Assembly (NCBI GenBank): GCA_963722665.1
Contig: CAVRNW010000018.1
Coordinates: forward strand, 1 to 64,000
Direction: 5' to 3'
DNA length: 64,000 nucleotides
From: Site-B1 sp963722665
GTDB taxonomy: Bacteria > Bacteroidota > Bacteroidia > Flavobacteriales > Flavobacteriaceae
Shown here: positions 21,736 to 30,937 of the stretch, one piece after another
How positions within the stretch are numbered: the first letter of the stretch is position 1
How the letters are laid out: each line of letters begins with the position of its first letter
The notes under the pieces: generated by a model
Databases searched by the model: none
The model's input: the letters and a program-made list of their open reading frames with translations, nothing else
What the model was told of the DNA's origin: nothing
Translations under genes and position numbers: made by a program

Positions 21736-22200
21736 CTATTGCGCTTTTTTCACATTTGTTATATACATTATTTTAAGAGCATTTATCTCTCTAAGTTTTT
21801 GCTTAATATCAGAAACTAAACCTGCATTTGTATTTTCGTCTACTTTTAAGGCTACTACCAATCTATCTTGCAATTCCGGTCTTAAACCAGCTCTGGCTTC
21901 CTGTACAGCAGGCTGCACATTCTCTAGAGCCGCAAACTTATCATTTATCTGCAATCTGGCTTCGGTTCCAAAATTTTTATACTGGGCACTAGGCTTTCCT
22001 GCATAAATAAACATAGATCTATCTTTTTCCAGTTTTTCAACCTGATCAGCAGATGGTAATTTATTTTCTATCATCAAGCTAGTATCCCTCATTACAGTAG
22101 CAACCATAAAAAAGAATAATAACATGAAAACTATATCCGGTAAAGATGCTGTTGAAATTGGTGGTAAAGCACCACTCGTTTTCTTTTTAAATTTTGACAT
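21736..22200 (-). CDS. exbD: ExbD/TolR family protein (distal)
   Basis: 154 aa. A short cytoplasmic N-terminus (KFKKKTSGALPPISTASLPD) leads into a single membrane helix (IVFMLLFFFMVATVM) with the conserved aspartate at its start, which carries protons in the ExbB/ExbD motor. The periplasmic domain follows, with KVDENTNAGLVSDIKQKLRE. It is the last of four co-directional genes (18 bp after the other exbD) and is closed by a terminator. The pair of ExbD paralogues may form a heteromeric stator (inference). Confidence 0.9.
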   Translation of the reverse strand: MSKFKKKTSGALPPISTASLPDIVFMLLFFFMVATVMRDTSLMIENKLPSADQVEKLEKDRSMFIYAGKPSAQYKNFGTEARLQINDKFAALENVQPAVQEARAGLRPELQDRLVVALKVDENTNAGLVSDIKQKLREINALKIMYITNVKKAQ

Positions 22201-22218
22201 TCTTTCTTTTCGTTAAAA

Positions 22219-22836
22219 TTAATTACTCTTTGGTTCTGCTTCAGATAATTTAAGAGGATATAATTTTTTAATTACCTCTATTCTCTCCTTGAGTTTTTCC
22301 ACATCTCCTTGATAGTATACATCATCTTTATCAGCTAACATTTTAGTAAATGTCGTGTTGTAAAGCCTTTTAGCTTCTCTATTCCTTAAAACACTGTAAG
22401 CTCCCACGAGTTCATTTTGAACTTCGATATATTTACCATAAGAGGTTTCCCTGTCATGTTGTAATGTGATAATGGCCTTATCAGGATGATCCGAAGAAGA
22501 AGGACTTTTAGCTCCTTGACAATAATCACAATTATTCCCATTGGCATCTGTTCCTCCTCCATTATCTAAAAATTCTATAGCAGCCTTTCTTAAATCTTTT
22601 ACTTTCATTTGTTCATCTTCAACAAGTAATTGATCATTTTTATTTAAAAGTACTGTAAATAGATTTTTTTGTTTGATAATAACAGGTTCATCAGACGGTG
22701 GCTCAATTGGTGGCAAACTCCTTAAGATACCCTTGTCTTTTTCAATAGTTGTTGTAACTAAGAAAAAAATTAAGAGCAAGAAGGCAATATCTGCCATAGA
22801 GCCTGCATTTACTTCTGGTGCTGATCGTTTTGCCAT
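22219..22836 (-). CDS. exbD: ExbD/TolR family protein (proximal, extended periplasmic domain)
   Basis: 205 aa. N-terminal RSAPEVNAGSMADIAFLLLI gives the conserved membrane aspartate and helix. The periplasmic part is longer than usual ExbD and carries a GNNCDYCQGAKS segment with two cysteines (CxxC), perhaps a disulfide. KAIITLQHDRETSYGKYIEV matches the periplasmic peptidoglycan- or TonB-facing fold of this family. It lies between the 138-aa membrane protein (2-bp gap) and the second exbD. Confidence 0.9.
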   Translation of the reverse strand: MAKRSAPEVNAGSMADIAFLLLIFFLVTTTIEKDKGILRSLPPIEPPSDEPVIIKQKNLFTVLLNKNDQLLVEDEQMKVKDLRKAAIEFLDNGGGTDANGNNCDYCQGAKSPSSSDHPDKAIITLQHDRETSYGKYIEVQNELVGAYSVLRNREAKRLYNTTFTKMLADKDDVYYQGDVEKLKERIEVIKKLYPLKLSEAEPKSN

Positions 22837-22838
22837 AA

Positions 22839-23255
22839 TTATTTACCTATTTTTGTTAAGCCTGAAGACAACATCGACAAAATAGCTAAAACGCCTAAAG
22901 CATAAAATGTATACAATCCAGCTCCTACTTTCTTTGAAGTAGCTTCAGTCACATCCTGACCTTTATCTATAAAAGGTTGTAGATCCAAATCATTCCCAGA
23001 TGACATTAAGTAAGATATAATAATAATCCCAAAGAATACTCCAAGAGATAATATTGTTTTCTTAATGTTTCCGGCAAATACTCCTTTAATGACGTAAAAT
23101 AACACAAGTACTAAAACAATGGCTAGTATCACATATGCTACATACATCATATTATCAATCATACCCTCAGACCCGCCAGCTACCATGAGCGCAAATGCAA
23201 CTCCAATGAGTGACAGAATCAAGGCTACAATTCTTAATACTTTATATAAACCCAT
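22839..23255 (-). CDS. Small membrane protein of the ExbB/ExbD operon
   Basis: 138 aa with about four hydrophobic helices (KVLRIVALILSLIGVAFALM, MMYVAYVILAIVLVLVLFYV, TILSLGVFFGIIIISYLM and FYALGVLAILSMLSSGLTKI). It sits between exbB and exbD with spacings of 20 and 2 bp and is almost certainly co-translated with them. The gene order exbB-membrane protein-exbD-exbD is a recurring flavobacterial arrangement. No enzymatic motif is visible; a role as an accessory subunit of the proton channel is inferred from position only. Confidence 0.75.
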   Translation of the reverse strand: MGLYKVLRIVALILSLIGVAFALMVAGGSEGMIDNMMYVAYVILAIVLVLVLFYVIKGVFAGNIKKTILSLGVFFGIIIISYLMSSGNDLDLQPFIDKGQDVTEATSKKVGAGLYTFYALGVLAILSMLSSGLTKIGK

Positions 23256-23275
23256 AATTTTTTTTCTTTAAACTA

Positions 23276-24064
23276 TTACTTGTGTATTTTATTTAAAATC
23301 AACATGTCAACCAATGATATGGAAGCATCTTCCATATCGTTAACAATACTGTCAATTTTCGCAATGATATAGTTATAGAAAATTTGAAGTATAATAGCTA
23401 CAATTAGTCCAAATACGGTAGTAAGAAGTGCTACTTTAATACCTCCTGCCACAAGTGACGGCTGCATGTCTCCGGCTGCTTCAATTTTATCGAATGCCTG
23501 TATCATACCAATTACCGTTCCCATGAACCCAAGCATTGGAGCTAAGGCTATAAATAAAGATATCCAGGATACGTTCTTTTCAAGTTGTCCCATTTGAACA
23601 CCTCCATAAGCAACAACTGCTTTCTCAGCAGCGTCTAAACCTTCAGTTTCTATTCTATCTAATCCCTGATAAAAAATGGATGCCACTGGGCCTCTTCTGT
23701 TGCGGCAAACTTCTTTTGCTGCATCAACACCACCCGACTTTAAAGCTTCTTCCACGTCTTGGGTTAATTTTTTGGTGTTTGTTGAAGATAAGTTTAAAAA
23801 GATAATTCTTTCAATAGCAATTGCTAATCCAAGAATTAAACATAGTAATACAATTCCCATAAATCCAGGGCCTCCTTCAATAAATCTCTTTTTCAGTTCT
23901 TGATGGAACCCTACTGATTCTGCTGGCGCAGCTTCTGAATCATCATCTTGAATTGTTGTTGCAACTGTGCTTGCAACTGCAGATGTGTTTGCGATTGTTG
24001 TCGCGTTTACACTTCCGAATGCCATAATACTAGCAATAGCTAGAATAGAAAATAATCTTTTCAT
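23276..24064 (-). CDS. exbB: MotA/TolQ/ExbB proton channel family protein
   Basis: 262 aa. An N-terminal signal-like hydrophobic stretch (FSILAIASIMAFGSVNA) and an A/T/D/E-rich linker precede three membrane helices: GIVLLCLILGLAIAIERIIF, the WISLFIALAPMLGFMGTVIG helix, and VALLTTVFGLIVAIILQIFY. LAPMLGFMGTVIGMIQAFD is the family signature. ExbB pentamers form the channel that energises TonB-dependent transport, and a TonB-dependent receptor is encoded at 49.6-52.5 kb. First gene of the operon; tRNA-Ser lies upstream on the same strand. Confidence 0.92.
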   Translation of the reverse strand: MKRLFSILAIASIMAFGSVNATTIANTSAVASTVATTIQDDDSEAAPAESVGFHQELKKRFIEGGPGFMGIVLLCLILGLAIAIERIIFLNLSSTNTKKLTQDVEEALKSGGVDAAKEVCRNRRGPVASIFYQGLDRIETEGLDAAEKAVVAYGGVQMGQLEKNVSWISLFIALAPMLGFMGTVIGMIQAFDKIEAAGDMQPSLVAGGIKVALLTTVFGLIVAIILQIFYNYIIAKIDSIVNDMEDASISLVDMLILNKIHK

Positions 24065-24137
24065 CGTTCTTGATCTTATTTTAATTAGTTAATATGTTAA
24101 AGATATAAAAAAAATGTAATTAAACTCAAAAATAATG

Positions 24138-24225
24138 CAGAGAGGAAGGGATTCGAACCCTCGATACGCTTTTGGCGTATACACACTTTCCAGGCGTGCG
24201 CCTTCGACCACTCGGCCACCTCTCT
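24138..24225 (-). tRNA. tRNA-Ser(GGA)
   Basis: 88 nt on the minus strand. The acceptor stem AGAGAGG pairs with CCTCTCT, the D-arm contains GGCCGAGTGGTCGAAGGC, the anticodon loop reads CTGGAAA (anticodon GGA), and the T-arm contains GGTTCGAATCC. A long class II variable arm (TATACGC and GCGTAT stem) is diagnostic of serine tRNA. CCA is not encoded. Confidence 0.95.
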
Positions 24226-24303
24226 GTAAATCTATCTTAAAATAAATTACAGGAGTTCAAATAACAAAAAAAACTTTAAACCATAAAATATTTTGCGTTT
24301 AAT

Positions 24304-25332
24304 TTAAGTTATTTCTCCTCTTAATGATGTTTCAAATATCGTTTTCAATGTTTTTGGCGTAACTTTTAGCCCTAATAAATACATCAATTTAGTTACAGCT
24401 GCTTCGGTTGTGATATCTTTCCCGGAGATAACACCTAACTTTTTTAATTCAACACTAGACTCATACCGACCGAGCAAAACACTCCCTCCCGGGCATTGTG
24501 TCACATTTATAATTGGAATACCTCTTTCTATCGCTAATTTTATAATGTTTAAAAACGATTCACTGGTCGATGTGTTGCCAGCTCCAAAGGTTTCTAAAAT
24601 AACCCCTTTAAGATCAGGTGTTTTTAAAATCGTTTCTATCACACTATCAGAAATTCCCGGAAATAATTTAATAAGTGCGATATTATTACACATTTCTCTA
24701 TGTACCTGGAACTTCTTCTTTGAATTAGGCTGAAGTAAATATTGTTTATTAACCTTTAAATGTACGCCGGATTCCATTAGTTCGGGATAGTTCAATGACG
24801 AAAATGCCTTAAAATGTTCAGCATTGATCTTAGTAGTTCTGTTACCACGATATAACTTATATTCAAAGTACAAACAAACTTCTTTTATAACCGGTTTGCC
24901 TTTTTCCATCAAAGAGGCTATTTGTATGGCTGTAATCAGGTTTTCCTTCGCATCAGTGCGCAGATCACCTATTGGAAGTTGAGAGCCGGTAAACACAACA
25001 GGTTTGGTTAAATTTTCAAGCATGAAACTTAAAGCAGAAGCAGAATAGCTCATGGTATCACTGCCATGAAGGACTACGAATCCATCATTGTCATCGTAAT
25101 TATCCTCTATAATTTCTGCTATTTGTACCCAATAATCCGGATTCATTTCACTGGAATCAATTGAAACCTTAAATGAAATGGTCTCAATATTACAATCCAA
25201 TAATTTAAGCTCAGGAATTTTATCAACTAGATGATTAAAATCGAATGCTTTTAAAGTTCCCGTTTCCGGGTCTTTTATCATACCAATGGTTCCACCGGTA
25301 TAAATCAATATTATATTAGCCTTTTTTGACAT
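24304..25332 (-). CDS. ansA: Type I (cytoplasmic) L-asparaginase
   Basis: 342 aa, no signal peptide. The first catalytic threonine lies in IYTGGTIGM (T12) and the second in VVLHGSDTMSYSASALSF, the two asparaginase signatures. PVVFTGSQLPIGDLRTDAKEN is also conserved. It hydrolyses asparagine to aspartate and ammonia. The gene starts 2 bp after the TatD gene stop on the same strand, so the two are co-transcribed. Confidence 0.93.
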   Translation of the reverse strand: MSKKANIILIYTGGTIGMIKDPETGTLKAFDFNHLVDKIPELKLLDCNIETISFKVSIDSSEMNPDYWVQIAEIIEDNYDDNDGFVVLHGSDTMSYSASALSFMLENLTKPVVFTGSQLPIGDLRTDAKENLITAIQIASLMEKGKPVIKEVCLYFEYKLYRGNRTTKINAEHFKAFSSLNYPELMESGVHLKVNKQYLLQPNSKKKFQVHREMCNNIALIKLFPGISDSVIETILKTPDLKGVILETFGAGNTSTSESFLNIIKLAIERGIPIINVTQCPGGSVLLGRYESSVELKKLGVISGKDITTEAAVTKLMYLLGLKVTPKTLKTIFETSLRGEIT

Positions 25333-25334
25333 AA

Positions 25335-26102
25335 TTAAATTGAAAATATTTCTTTACTGTTTTTGGTTGTGATTTTAGCGATCATTTCTTCTGAAACACC
25401 ATATATTTCTGAAACTTTTTTTAATACATTCATAATATAAGCACTTTCATTCCGCTTTCCTCTATAAGGACTTGGCGACAGGTAAGGTGCATCGGTTTCT
25501 AAAACAATATGCTCTAAACCTATTTCATTTAAAAACTGATCTATTTTTCCATTTTTGAAGGTTACCACTCCACCTATTCCAAGTTTCATATTATAAGATA
25601 TGGCTTTTTTAGCTTGCGCGATCGTTCCTGTAAAACAATGAAAAATTCCGAATAGATCACTTCCTTTTTCATCTTCAAGTATTTCAAATATTTCATTAAA
25701 AGAGTCTCTGCAATGAATAACTATTGGCAATTCATGTTTTTTTGCTAACCTGATCTGATATCTGAATGCTTCCTGTTGAATACCAAGTGTTGATTTATCC
25801 CAGTACAGATCAATACCTGTTTCACCAACCGCATAAAATTTGTGCTGATTAAGCATGTCTTCAACATGCTTTAGTTCATCTCTATAATTCTCTTTTACAT
25901 GAGTAGGATGCAAACCCATCATTAAAAAGATATTGTCGGGATACTCTTTTTGTAATAGTAACATCGAATCGGTATACGTTGAATCGATTGCAGGAATAAA
26001 AAATCGAGAGACATCAGCATTTAATGCTCTCTTGATCATTTCGGTTCTATCTTCATCAAAAGCTTCACTATACAAATGCGTGTGAGTGTCTGTTATAACC
26101 AT
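25335..26102 (-). CDS. tatD: TatD-family metal-dependent hydrolase/DNase
   Basis: 255 aa TIM-barrel hydrolase. Metal ligands are visible as DTHTHLYSEAF at the N-terminus, GETGIDLYWDKS, VIHCRDSFNEIFE, GIFHCFTG and LETDAPYLSPSPYRGKRNES. TatD proteins act as 3'-5' exonucleases in DNA repair or RNA quality control. First gene of a two-gene unit with ansA and divergent from the protease gene at 26152. Confidence 0.92.
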   Translation of the reverse strand: MVITDTHTHLYSEAFDEDRTEMIKRALNADVSRFFIPAIDSTYTDSMLLLQKEYPDNIFLMMGLHPTHVKENYRDELKHVEDMLNQHKFYAVGETGIDLYWDKSTLGIQQEAFRYQIRLAKKHELPIVIHCRDSFNEIFEILEDEKGSDLFGIFHCFTGTIAQAKKAISYNMKLGIGGVVTFKNGKIDQFLNEIGLEHIVLETDAPYLSPSPYRGKRNESAYIMNVLKKVSEIYGVSEEMIAKITTKNSKEIFSI

Positions 26103-26151
26103 ATTGCAAAAATAGATTATTTAGTCCTTATATTAGCAAAAAATTAAGCAC

Positions 26152-26595
26152 ATGAACACTTTGCATTCGTTCCTAACTGAAAGGGGTTATACCAGAACAA
26201 AATTACATTTGACAATAACGAATCACTTCGAAATACGAGCAACAATAAATGGTGTTAAAGGGCTATTTATATTGGATACCGGAGCCTCTAACTCTTGTGT
26301 TGGTTTTGAATCAATAGAACTTTTTAAGTTAGATACTGAAGAATCAGAAGTAAAAGCTGCAGGTGCAGGTGCAACAGACATGGAAACTAAATTATCGGAG
26401 AAAAATAAAATAAAAATAGGAAAATGGAGGAATGATAAGTTGGCCTTGATCTTATTTAATCTTACTCACGTCAATACTGCTTTGGTCAATCATAAATCCA
26501 AACCCGTACATGGAATAATTGGCGCAGATATTCTAAAAAAAGGGAAAGCTATAATTGATTATAATAAGAAATATTTGTACTTGAAATTAAATTAA
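26152..26595 (+). CDS. Retropepsin-like aspartic protease domain protein
   Basis: 147 aa, no clear signal peptide. One catalytic motif LFILDTGASNSCVG (about residues 41-54) and the second signature HGIIGADILKKGKAIIDYN near the C-terminus are those of single-domain retropepsin-like proteases, which must dimerise to build the active site. The substrate is unknown. Transcribed divergently from tatD, 49 bp apart; a 223-bp gap with a terminator hairpin follows. Confidence 0.8.
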   Translation: MNTLHSFLTERGYTRTKLHLTITNHFEIRATINGVKGLFILDTGASNSCVGFESIELFKLDTEESEVKAAGAGATDMETKLSEKNKIKIGKWRNDKLALILFNLTHVNTALVNHKSKPVHGIIGADILKKGKAIIDYNKKYLYLKLN

Positions 26596-26767
26596 TAGTA
26601 TGACCGATATCATTTATTATTCCATTTATACTTATTACTTTAATCAAGTTATTAATCAGTAATTCATGGCGTCATGGAAGAGTGTGGTGATATTATCTTT
26701 TTTTAGGATTTCTACTTTTGTAATAACACTTAATAATTAAGTTACATATTTTTCCATGACAAAATAA

Positions 26768-26798
26768 GAAAAGCGCAACTTAAGACGTTGCGCTTTTC
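26768..26798 (-). terminator. Terminator after sucB (possibly bidirectional)
   Basis: A perfect 12-bp stem GAAAAGCGCAAC/GTTGCGCTTTTC with a 7-nt loop. On the minus strand it follows sucB by 20 bp. T-richness on both sides means it could also stop transcripts from the protease gene. Confidence 0.75.
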
Positions 26799-26818
26799 AA
26801 TTTATAAGGTATTTCTGT

Positions 26819-28045
26819 TTAAAGCTCTAAAGCTTTTTTCACTTCGTTATTCATTAACAGTTCAATAGGATTTTCCAGTGCTTCTTTAACTGCCACTAAA
26901 AACCCAACGCTCTCTTTACCGTCAATTATTCTATGGTCATATGATAACGCAACATACATAATAGGTCTAATTTCAACTTTCCCATTAATTGCAACTGGTC
27001 TTTCAACAATGTTGTGCATACCTAGGATTCCACTTTGTGGCGGATTGATAATAGGTGTAGATAACATACTTCCAAAAACACCACCATTAGAAATAGTAAA
27101 GGTTCCTCCTGTCATTTCATCTACTGTAATTTGACCGTCCCGTGCACGAATAGCTAATCTTTTTACTTCCGATTCTACACCTTTGAATGTCAATTTTTCA
27201 GCATTTCTTATAACAGGAACCATCAATCCTTTAGGGCCTGAAACAGCTATACTTATATCACAGAATTCATAGGTCATCATTTCTTTTCCATCGATCATAG
27301 AATTTACGGCAGGATACTCTTTTAATGCTCTAACTATGGCTAAAGTAAAAAAGGACATGAATCCCAAACTAACACCATGCTTTTCCTTGAATGTTTCTTT
27401 ATATTCTTTTCTTAATGCAAATATTGGTGACATATCCACTTCGTTAAAAGTAGTGAGCATTGCAGTAGTATTTTTAGCCTCAACCAATCGTTCTGCCACT
27501 TTACGACGTAAAAGGGATAATTTTGATCGTTTGACACCTCTGCCTTCAACATTTATTGCCTGACCCATTGATGGTACTGCATTTATTGCGTCTTCTTTTG
27601 TTATTCGACCATCTTTACCTGAGCCTTCAATCTTATCTGCTTCAATACCTTTTTCTGTTAATATTTTTTTAGCTGCAGGGCTAGTACTTCCTGTTGCATA
27701 GGTTGTGGCTTCCTGCGACTTTTCAACTGTTCTTGAAGTGACAGATTCTGTCTTCGAAGCTTCTCCTTTATTAACTTCTTTAGCTCGAGTTAGTCCTTCC
27801 GGTTTTTCTGCACTTGTATCAATTAAACATACTACCGCACCTACCTCAACCGCATCACCTTCTTCTGCTTTTAATGTAATTATCCCACTTGCCTCAGCAG
27901 GAAGTTCAAGGGTTGCCTTGTCACTATCCACTTCAGCTATAGTTTGATCTTTTTCTACATAATCTCCATCCTGAACTAACCATTCTGCTATTTCAACTTC
28001 TGTGATGGATTCTCCCGGTGAAGGAACTTTCATTTCTAAAATCAT
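26819..28045 (-). CDS. sucB: 2-oxoglutarate dehydrogenase E2 (dihydrolipoyl succinyltransferase)
   Basis: 408 aa. An N-terminal lipoyl domain (about 1-77) has the lysine in EVDSDKATLELPAEA. A linker follows, then the E1/E3-binding domain (SPAAKKILTEKGIEADKIEG, GRITKEDAINA), and the catalytic domain (about 175-408) ending in the SYDHRIIDGKESVGFL active-site motif. It transfers the succinyl group to CoA in the citric acid cycle. It lies 23 bp after sucA, in the canonical E1-E2 order; E3 is not in this window. Confidence 0.96.
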   Translation of the reverse strand: MILEMKVPSPGESITEVEIAEWLVQDGDYVEKDQTIAEVDSDKATLELPAEASGIITLKAEEGDAVEVGAVVCLIDTSAEKPEGLTRAKEVNKGEASKTESVTSRTVEKSQEATTYATGSTSPAAKKILTEKGIEADKIEGSGKDGRITKEDAINAVPSMGQAINVEGRGVKRSKLSLLRRKVAERLVEAKNTTAMLTTFNEVDMSPIFALRKEYKETFKEKHGVSLGFMSFFTLAIVRALKEYPAVNSMIDGKEMMTYEFCDISIAVSGPKGLMVPVIRNAEKLTFKGVESEVKRLAIRARDGQITVDEMTGGTFTISNGGVFGSMLSTPIINPPQSGILGMHNIVERPVAINGKVEIRPIMYVALSYDHRIIDGKESVGFLVAVKEALENPIELLMNNEVKKALEL

Positions 28046-28068
28046 GCTCTTTATATTTTAGTATTCTT

Positions 28069-30831
28069 TTATTTACGTTGGTTGTTTTTTGTTTTGTCAA
28101 AAACATAATCAATGACTTCCTTATGTCGCCTTTTGGATCTGGTAGAACTTCCTGCAGCGGGAGCACCGTAAGGTCTTCGTGACGCTATCCTGAAATTTAT
28201 AACTTCATCCAAGTTCATTAGCAAATAACTATAGGCACCCATATTCTTTGGTTCTTCCTGTGCCCAAATAACATCCTCTGCTTGATCATATTTGTTTAAA
28301 ATACTTCTGATTTCTTCTGTGGGAAGCGGAAATAATTGCTCTAACCTTACCAAAGCTACATCATCCCGATTCAGGCTTTCTCTTTCTTCCATTAGGTCAT
28401 AATAGAATTTACCCGACACAAAAACAAGTGTTTTAATTTTATTTACATTTATAGTTTGGTCATCAATAACTGTTTGAAAATGCCCATTCGCAAATTCATT
28501 TACTGCAGAAACCGCTTTAGGATGTCTTAATAAACTTTTTGGCGTAAATATAATAAGTGGCTTACGATAAGTTGATCTCATCTGTCTTCTTAGAATATGG
28601 AACATATTGGCCGGCGTAGTACAATTTGCAATGAACATATTGTCAACAGCACACAATTGTAAATATCTCTCCATTCTTGCCGAGGAATGCTCTGCTCCTT
28701 GCCCTTCATAGCCGTGAGGTAATAACATAACCAATCCGTTTTGAGTTTTCCATTTGTCCTCACCAGCAGAAATGTATTGGTCAATCATAATTTGAGCACC
28801 ATTGCTAAAATCTCCAAATTGGGCTTCCCAGATGGTCAGCACATTTGGATTTGCCATCGCATAACCATAATCAAAACCCACAACACCATATTCAGACAAT
28901 AAGGAATTGTAAATGGAGAATTTTCCTTGATTTGAACTTATATGATCTAAAAGTATAACCTCTTCTTCACTATCCTCAACTTTTACCACTGCATGTCTGT
29001 GCGAAAAGGTTCCTCTCTCTACATCCTGACCTGAGATCCGAATATCAAATCCTTCTTCAAGCAATGTTCCATAGGCCAAATGTTCACCCATGGACCAATC
29101 CAATTTATCTTCATCAAACATGATCTTTCTTGATTCAACCAATCGTTCTATTTTACGGATGAATTTTTTATCCTTTGGTAAACTTGAAATTATTTCTGTT
29201 ATATTCTTAAGCTTCTCTATTGGGTAAGTTGTATCAACAGGAATCATCATTTCCAACTGTTTAGCACGATTGAAAGCGGTCCATTCTCCCTGCATAAACG
29301 GAGTAATTATGGTTTTATCAACTTTTCTTGAATCCTCTAATTCTTCCTCTAATGTAGATTTGTATTCTTCTTCCAATTTGGGAACATACGTATCATCAAT
29401 AAGACCTTCCTTTATTAACCTTTCAGCATAAATATCTCTTGGATTTCTGTGTTTTGCAATGACCTTATACAATACGGGCTGTGTAAATCTTGGCTCATCA
29501 CCTTCATTATGCCCATATTTTCTATAGCCAAGCAAATCAATAAACACATCACGCTGGAATTGCATTCTAAAGTCTAATGCAAACAATACGGCATGAATAA
29601 CAGCTTCGGCATCATCTGCGTTGACATGCATTACCGGAGATAAAGTAACTTTTCCAACATCGGTACAATAGGTACTGGAACGCGCATCCAGGTAATTTGT
29701 AGTAAACCCAATTTGGTTGTTTACAACGATATGAATAGTGCCATTTGTTTTATACCCATCCAATTTTGCCATTTGTACTACCTCATAAACAACGCCTTGT
29801 CCTGCAATGGCGGCATCTCCATGTACAATTATCGGCAGTACTTTGCTAAAATCGTTTGGATAGTATTTATCTTGTTTTGCTCGAGTAATACCTTCTACAA
29901 CTGCTCCAACAGTCTCCAGGTGTGATGGGTTTGGTGCAATATTCAGGTTGATCTGGTTTCCATTGTCAGTGACACGATTACTTGTCCACCCTAAATGATA
30001 TTTAACATCCCCATCAAATTCTTCCAGTTCATAATCCTTTCCATCAAACTCGCTAAATATATCTTTAGCTGATTTCCCAAAAATATTTGTAAGTGTATTT
30101 AATCTCCCCCTATGTGCCATTCCCATGACAAATTCCTTAACTCCATAGTGGCCAGCTGCACGCTCAATAACTGCATCTATTGCAGGAATTAAAGTCTCTC
30201 CTCCTTCCAGCGAAAACCGTTTTTGTCCAACGTACTTTGTATGCAGAAAATTTTCGAATGAAACCGCTTCATTCAATTTTTTTAAAATATGCTTTTTTTG
30301 TTCAGCTGTGAAAGTTGGGTGATTATCATTTTTATTCAATCTGTCCTGAATCCATTGTCTTTCATCAGGCTTTCTTATATACATATATTCTGCACCAATG
30401 GCATCACAATAAATATTCTCTAAATGTTTCCTAATCTCTTCCAGAGTTTGAGGACCAATCCCTAAAATTTCACCTGCATTAAAAACAGTATTTAGGTCCT
30501 CATTTGATAATCCGAAATTTTCCAAATCCAGAGAAGGTTCATATTTTCTTCTATTCCTTACAGGATTTGTCTTTGTGAATAAATGTCCTCTAGTTCTGTA
30601 ACCATCAATCAAATTGATAACCTGAAATTCTTTAAGAACATGTTCCGGAATCTGAGTACTTACACCTTCTGCGATCTCGCCATCCAATCCATAGTTATCA
30701 GTTCCAAAATCGTAACCCTGGAAAAATGCTCTCCAACTTGGTTCAACTGAATCTGGATCTTGAAGGTATTGGTCATACAATTCGGCAAAATATGACGTAT
30801 GTGCGGCGTTTAAAAAAGAATACTTATCCAT
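28069..30831 (-). CDS. sucA: 2-oxoglutarate dehydrogenase E1 component
   Basis: 920 aa, normal for OdhA/SucA. An N-terminal E2-binding peptide (SFLNAAHTSYFAELYDQYLQ) is followed by ThDP-binding motifs (GMAHRGRLNTLTNIFGKS and PIIVHGDAAIAGQGVVYEVV), and later HSSARMERYLQLCA. The C-terminal domain carries EVILLDHISSNQGKFSIYNS and WAQEEPKNMGAYSYL. It decarboxylates 2-oxoglutarate with thiamine diphosphate and passes the succinyl group to the lipoyl arm of E2. First gene of the sucA-sucB operon, divergent from the broken barrel gene at 30938. Confidence 0.97.
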   Translation of the reverse strand: MDKYSFLNAAHTSYFAELYDQYLQDPDSVEPSWRAFFQGYDFGTDNYGLDGEIAEGVSTQIPEHVLKEFQVINLIDGYRTRGHLFTKTNPVRNRRKYEPSLDLENFGLSNEDLNTVFNAGEILGIGPQTLEEIRKHLENIYCDAIGAEYMYIRKPDERQWIQDRLNKNDNHPTFTAEQKKHILKKLNEAVSFENFLHTKYVGQKRFSLEGGETLIPAIDAVIERAAGHYGVKEFVMGMAHRGRLNTLTNIFGKSAKDIFSEFDGKDYELEEFDGDVKYHLGWTSNRVTDNGNQINLNIAPNPSHLETVGAVVEGITRAKQDKYYPNDFSKVLPIIVHGDAAIAGQGVVYEVVQMAKLDGYKTNGTIHIVVNNQIGFTTNYLDARSSTYCTDVGKVTLSPVMHVNADDAEAVIHAVLFALDFRMQFQRDVFIDLLGYRKYGHNEGDEPRFTQPVLYKVIAKHRNPRDIYAERLIKEGLIDDTYVPKLEEEYKSTLEEELEDSRKVDKTIITPFMQGEWTAFNRAKQLEMMIPVDTTYPIEKLKNITEIISSLPKDKKFIRKIERLVESRKIMFDEDKLDWSMGEHLAYGTLLEEGFDIRISGQDVERGTFSHRHAVVKVEDSEEEVILLDHISSNQGKFSIYNSLLSEYGVVGFDYGYAMANPNVLTIWEAQFGDFSNGAQIMIDQYISAGEDKWKTQNGLVMLLPHGYEGQGAEHSSARMERYLQLCAVDNMFIANCTTPANMFHILRRQMRSTYRKPLIIFTPKSLLRHPKAVSAVNEFANGHFQTVIDDQTINVNKIKTLVFVSGKFYYDLMEERESLNRDDVALVRLEQLFPLPTEEIRSILNKYDQAEDVIWAQEEPKNMGAYSYLLMNLDEVINFRIASRRPYGAPAAGSSTRSKRRHKEVIDYVFDKTKNNQRK

Positions 30832-30937
30832 CGATTATAAATAGAAAATCCGGTTTTTTTAAAAATTGATCAAAAATACAACATTTGCAAATATTGAAAT
30901 GTATATTTATATTTTTATAAACAATTTTAATTTAATT

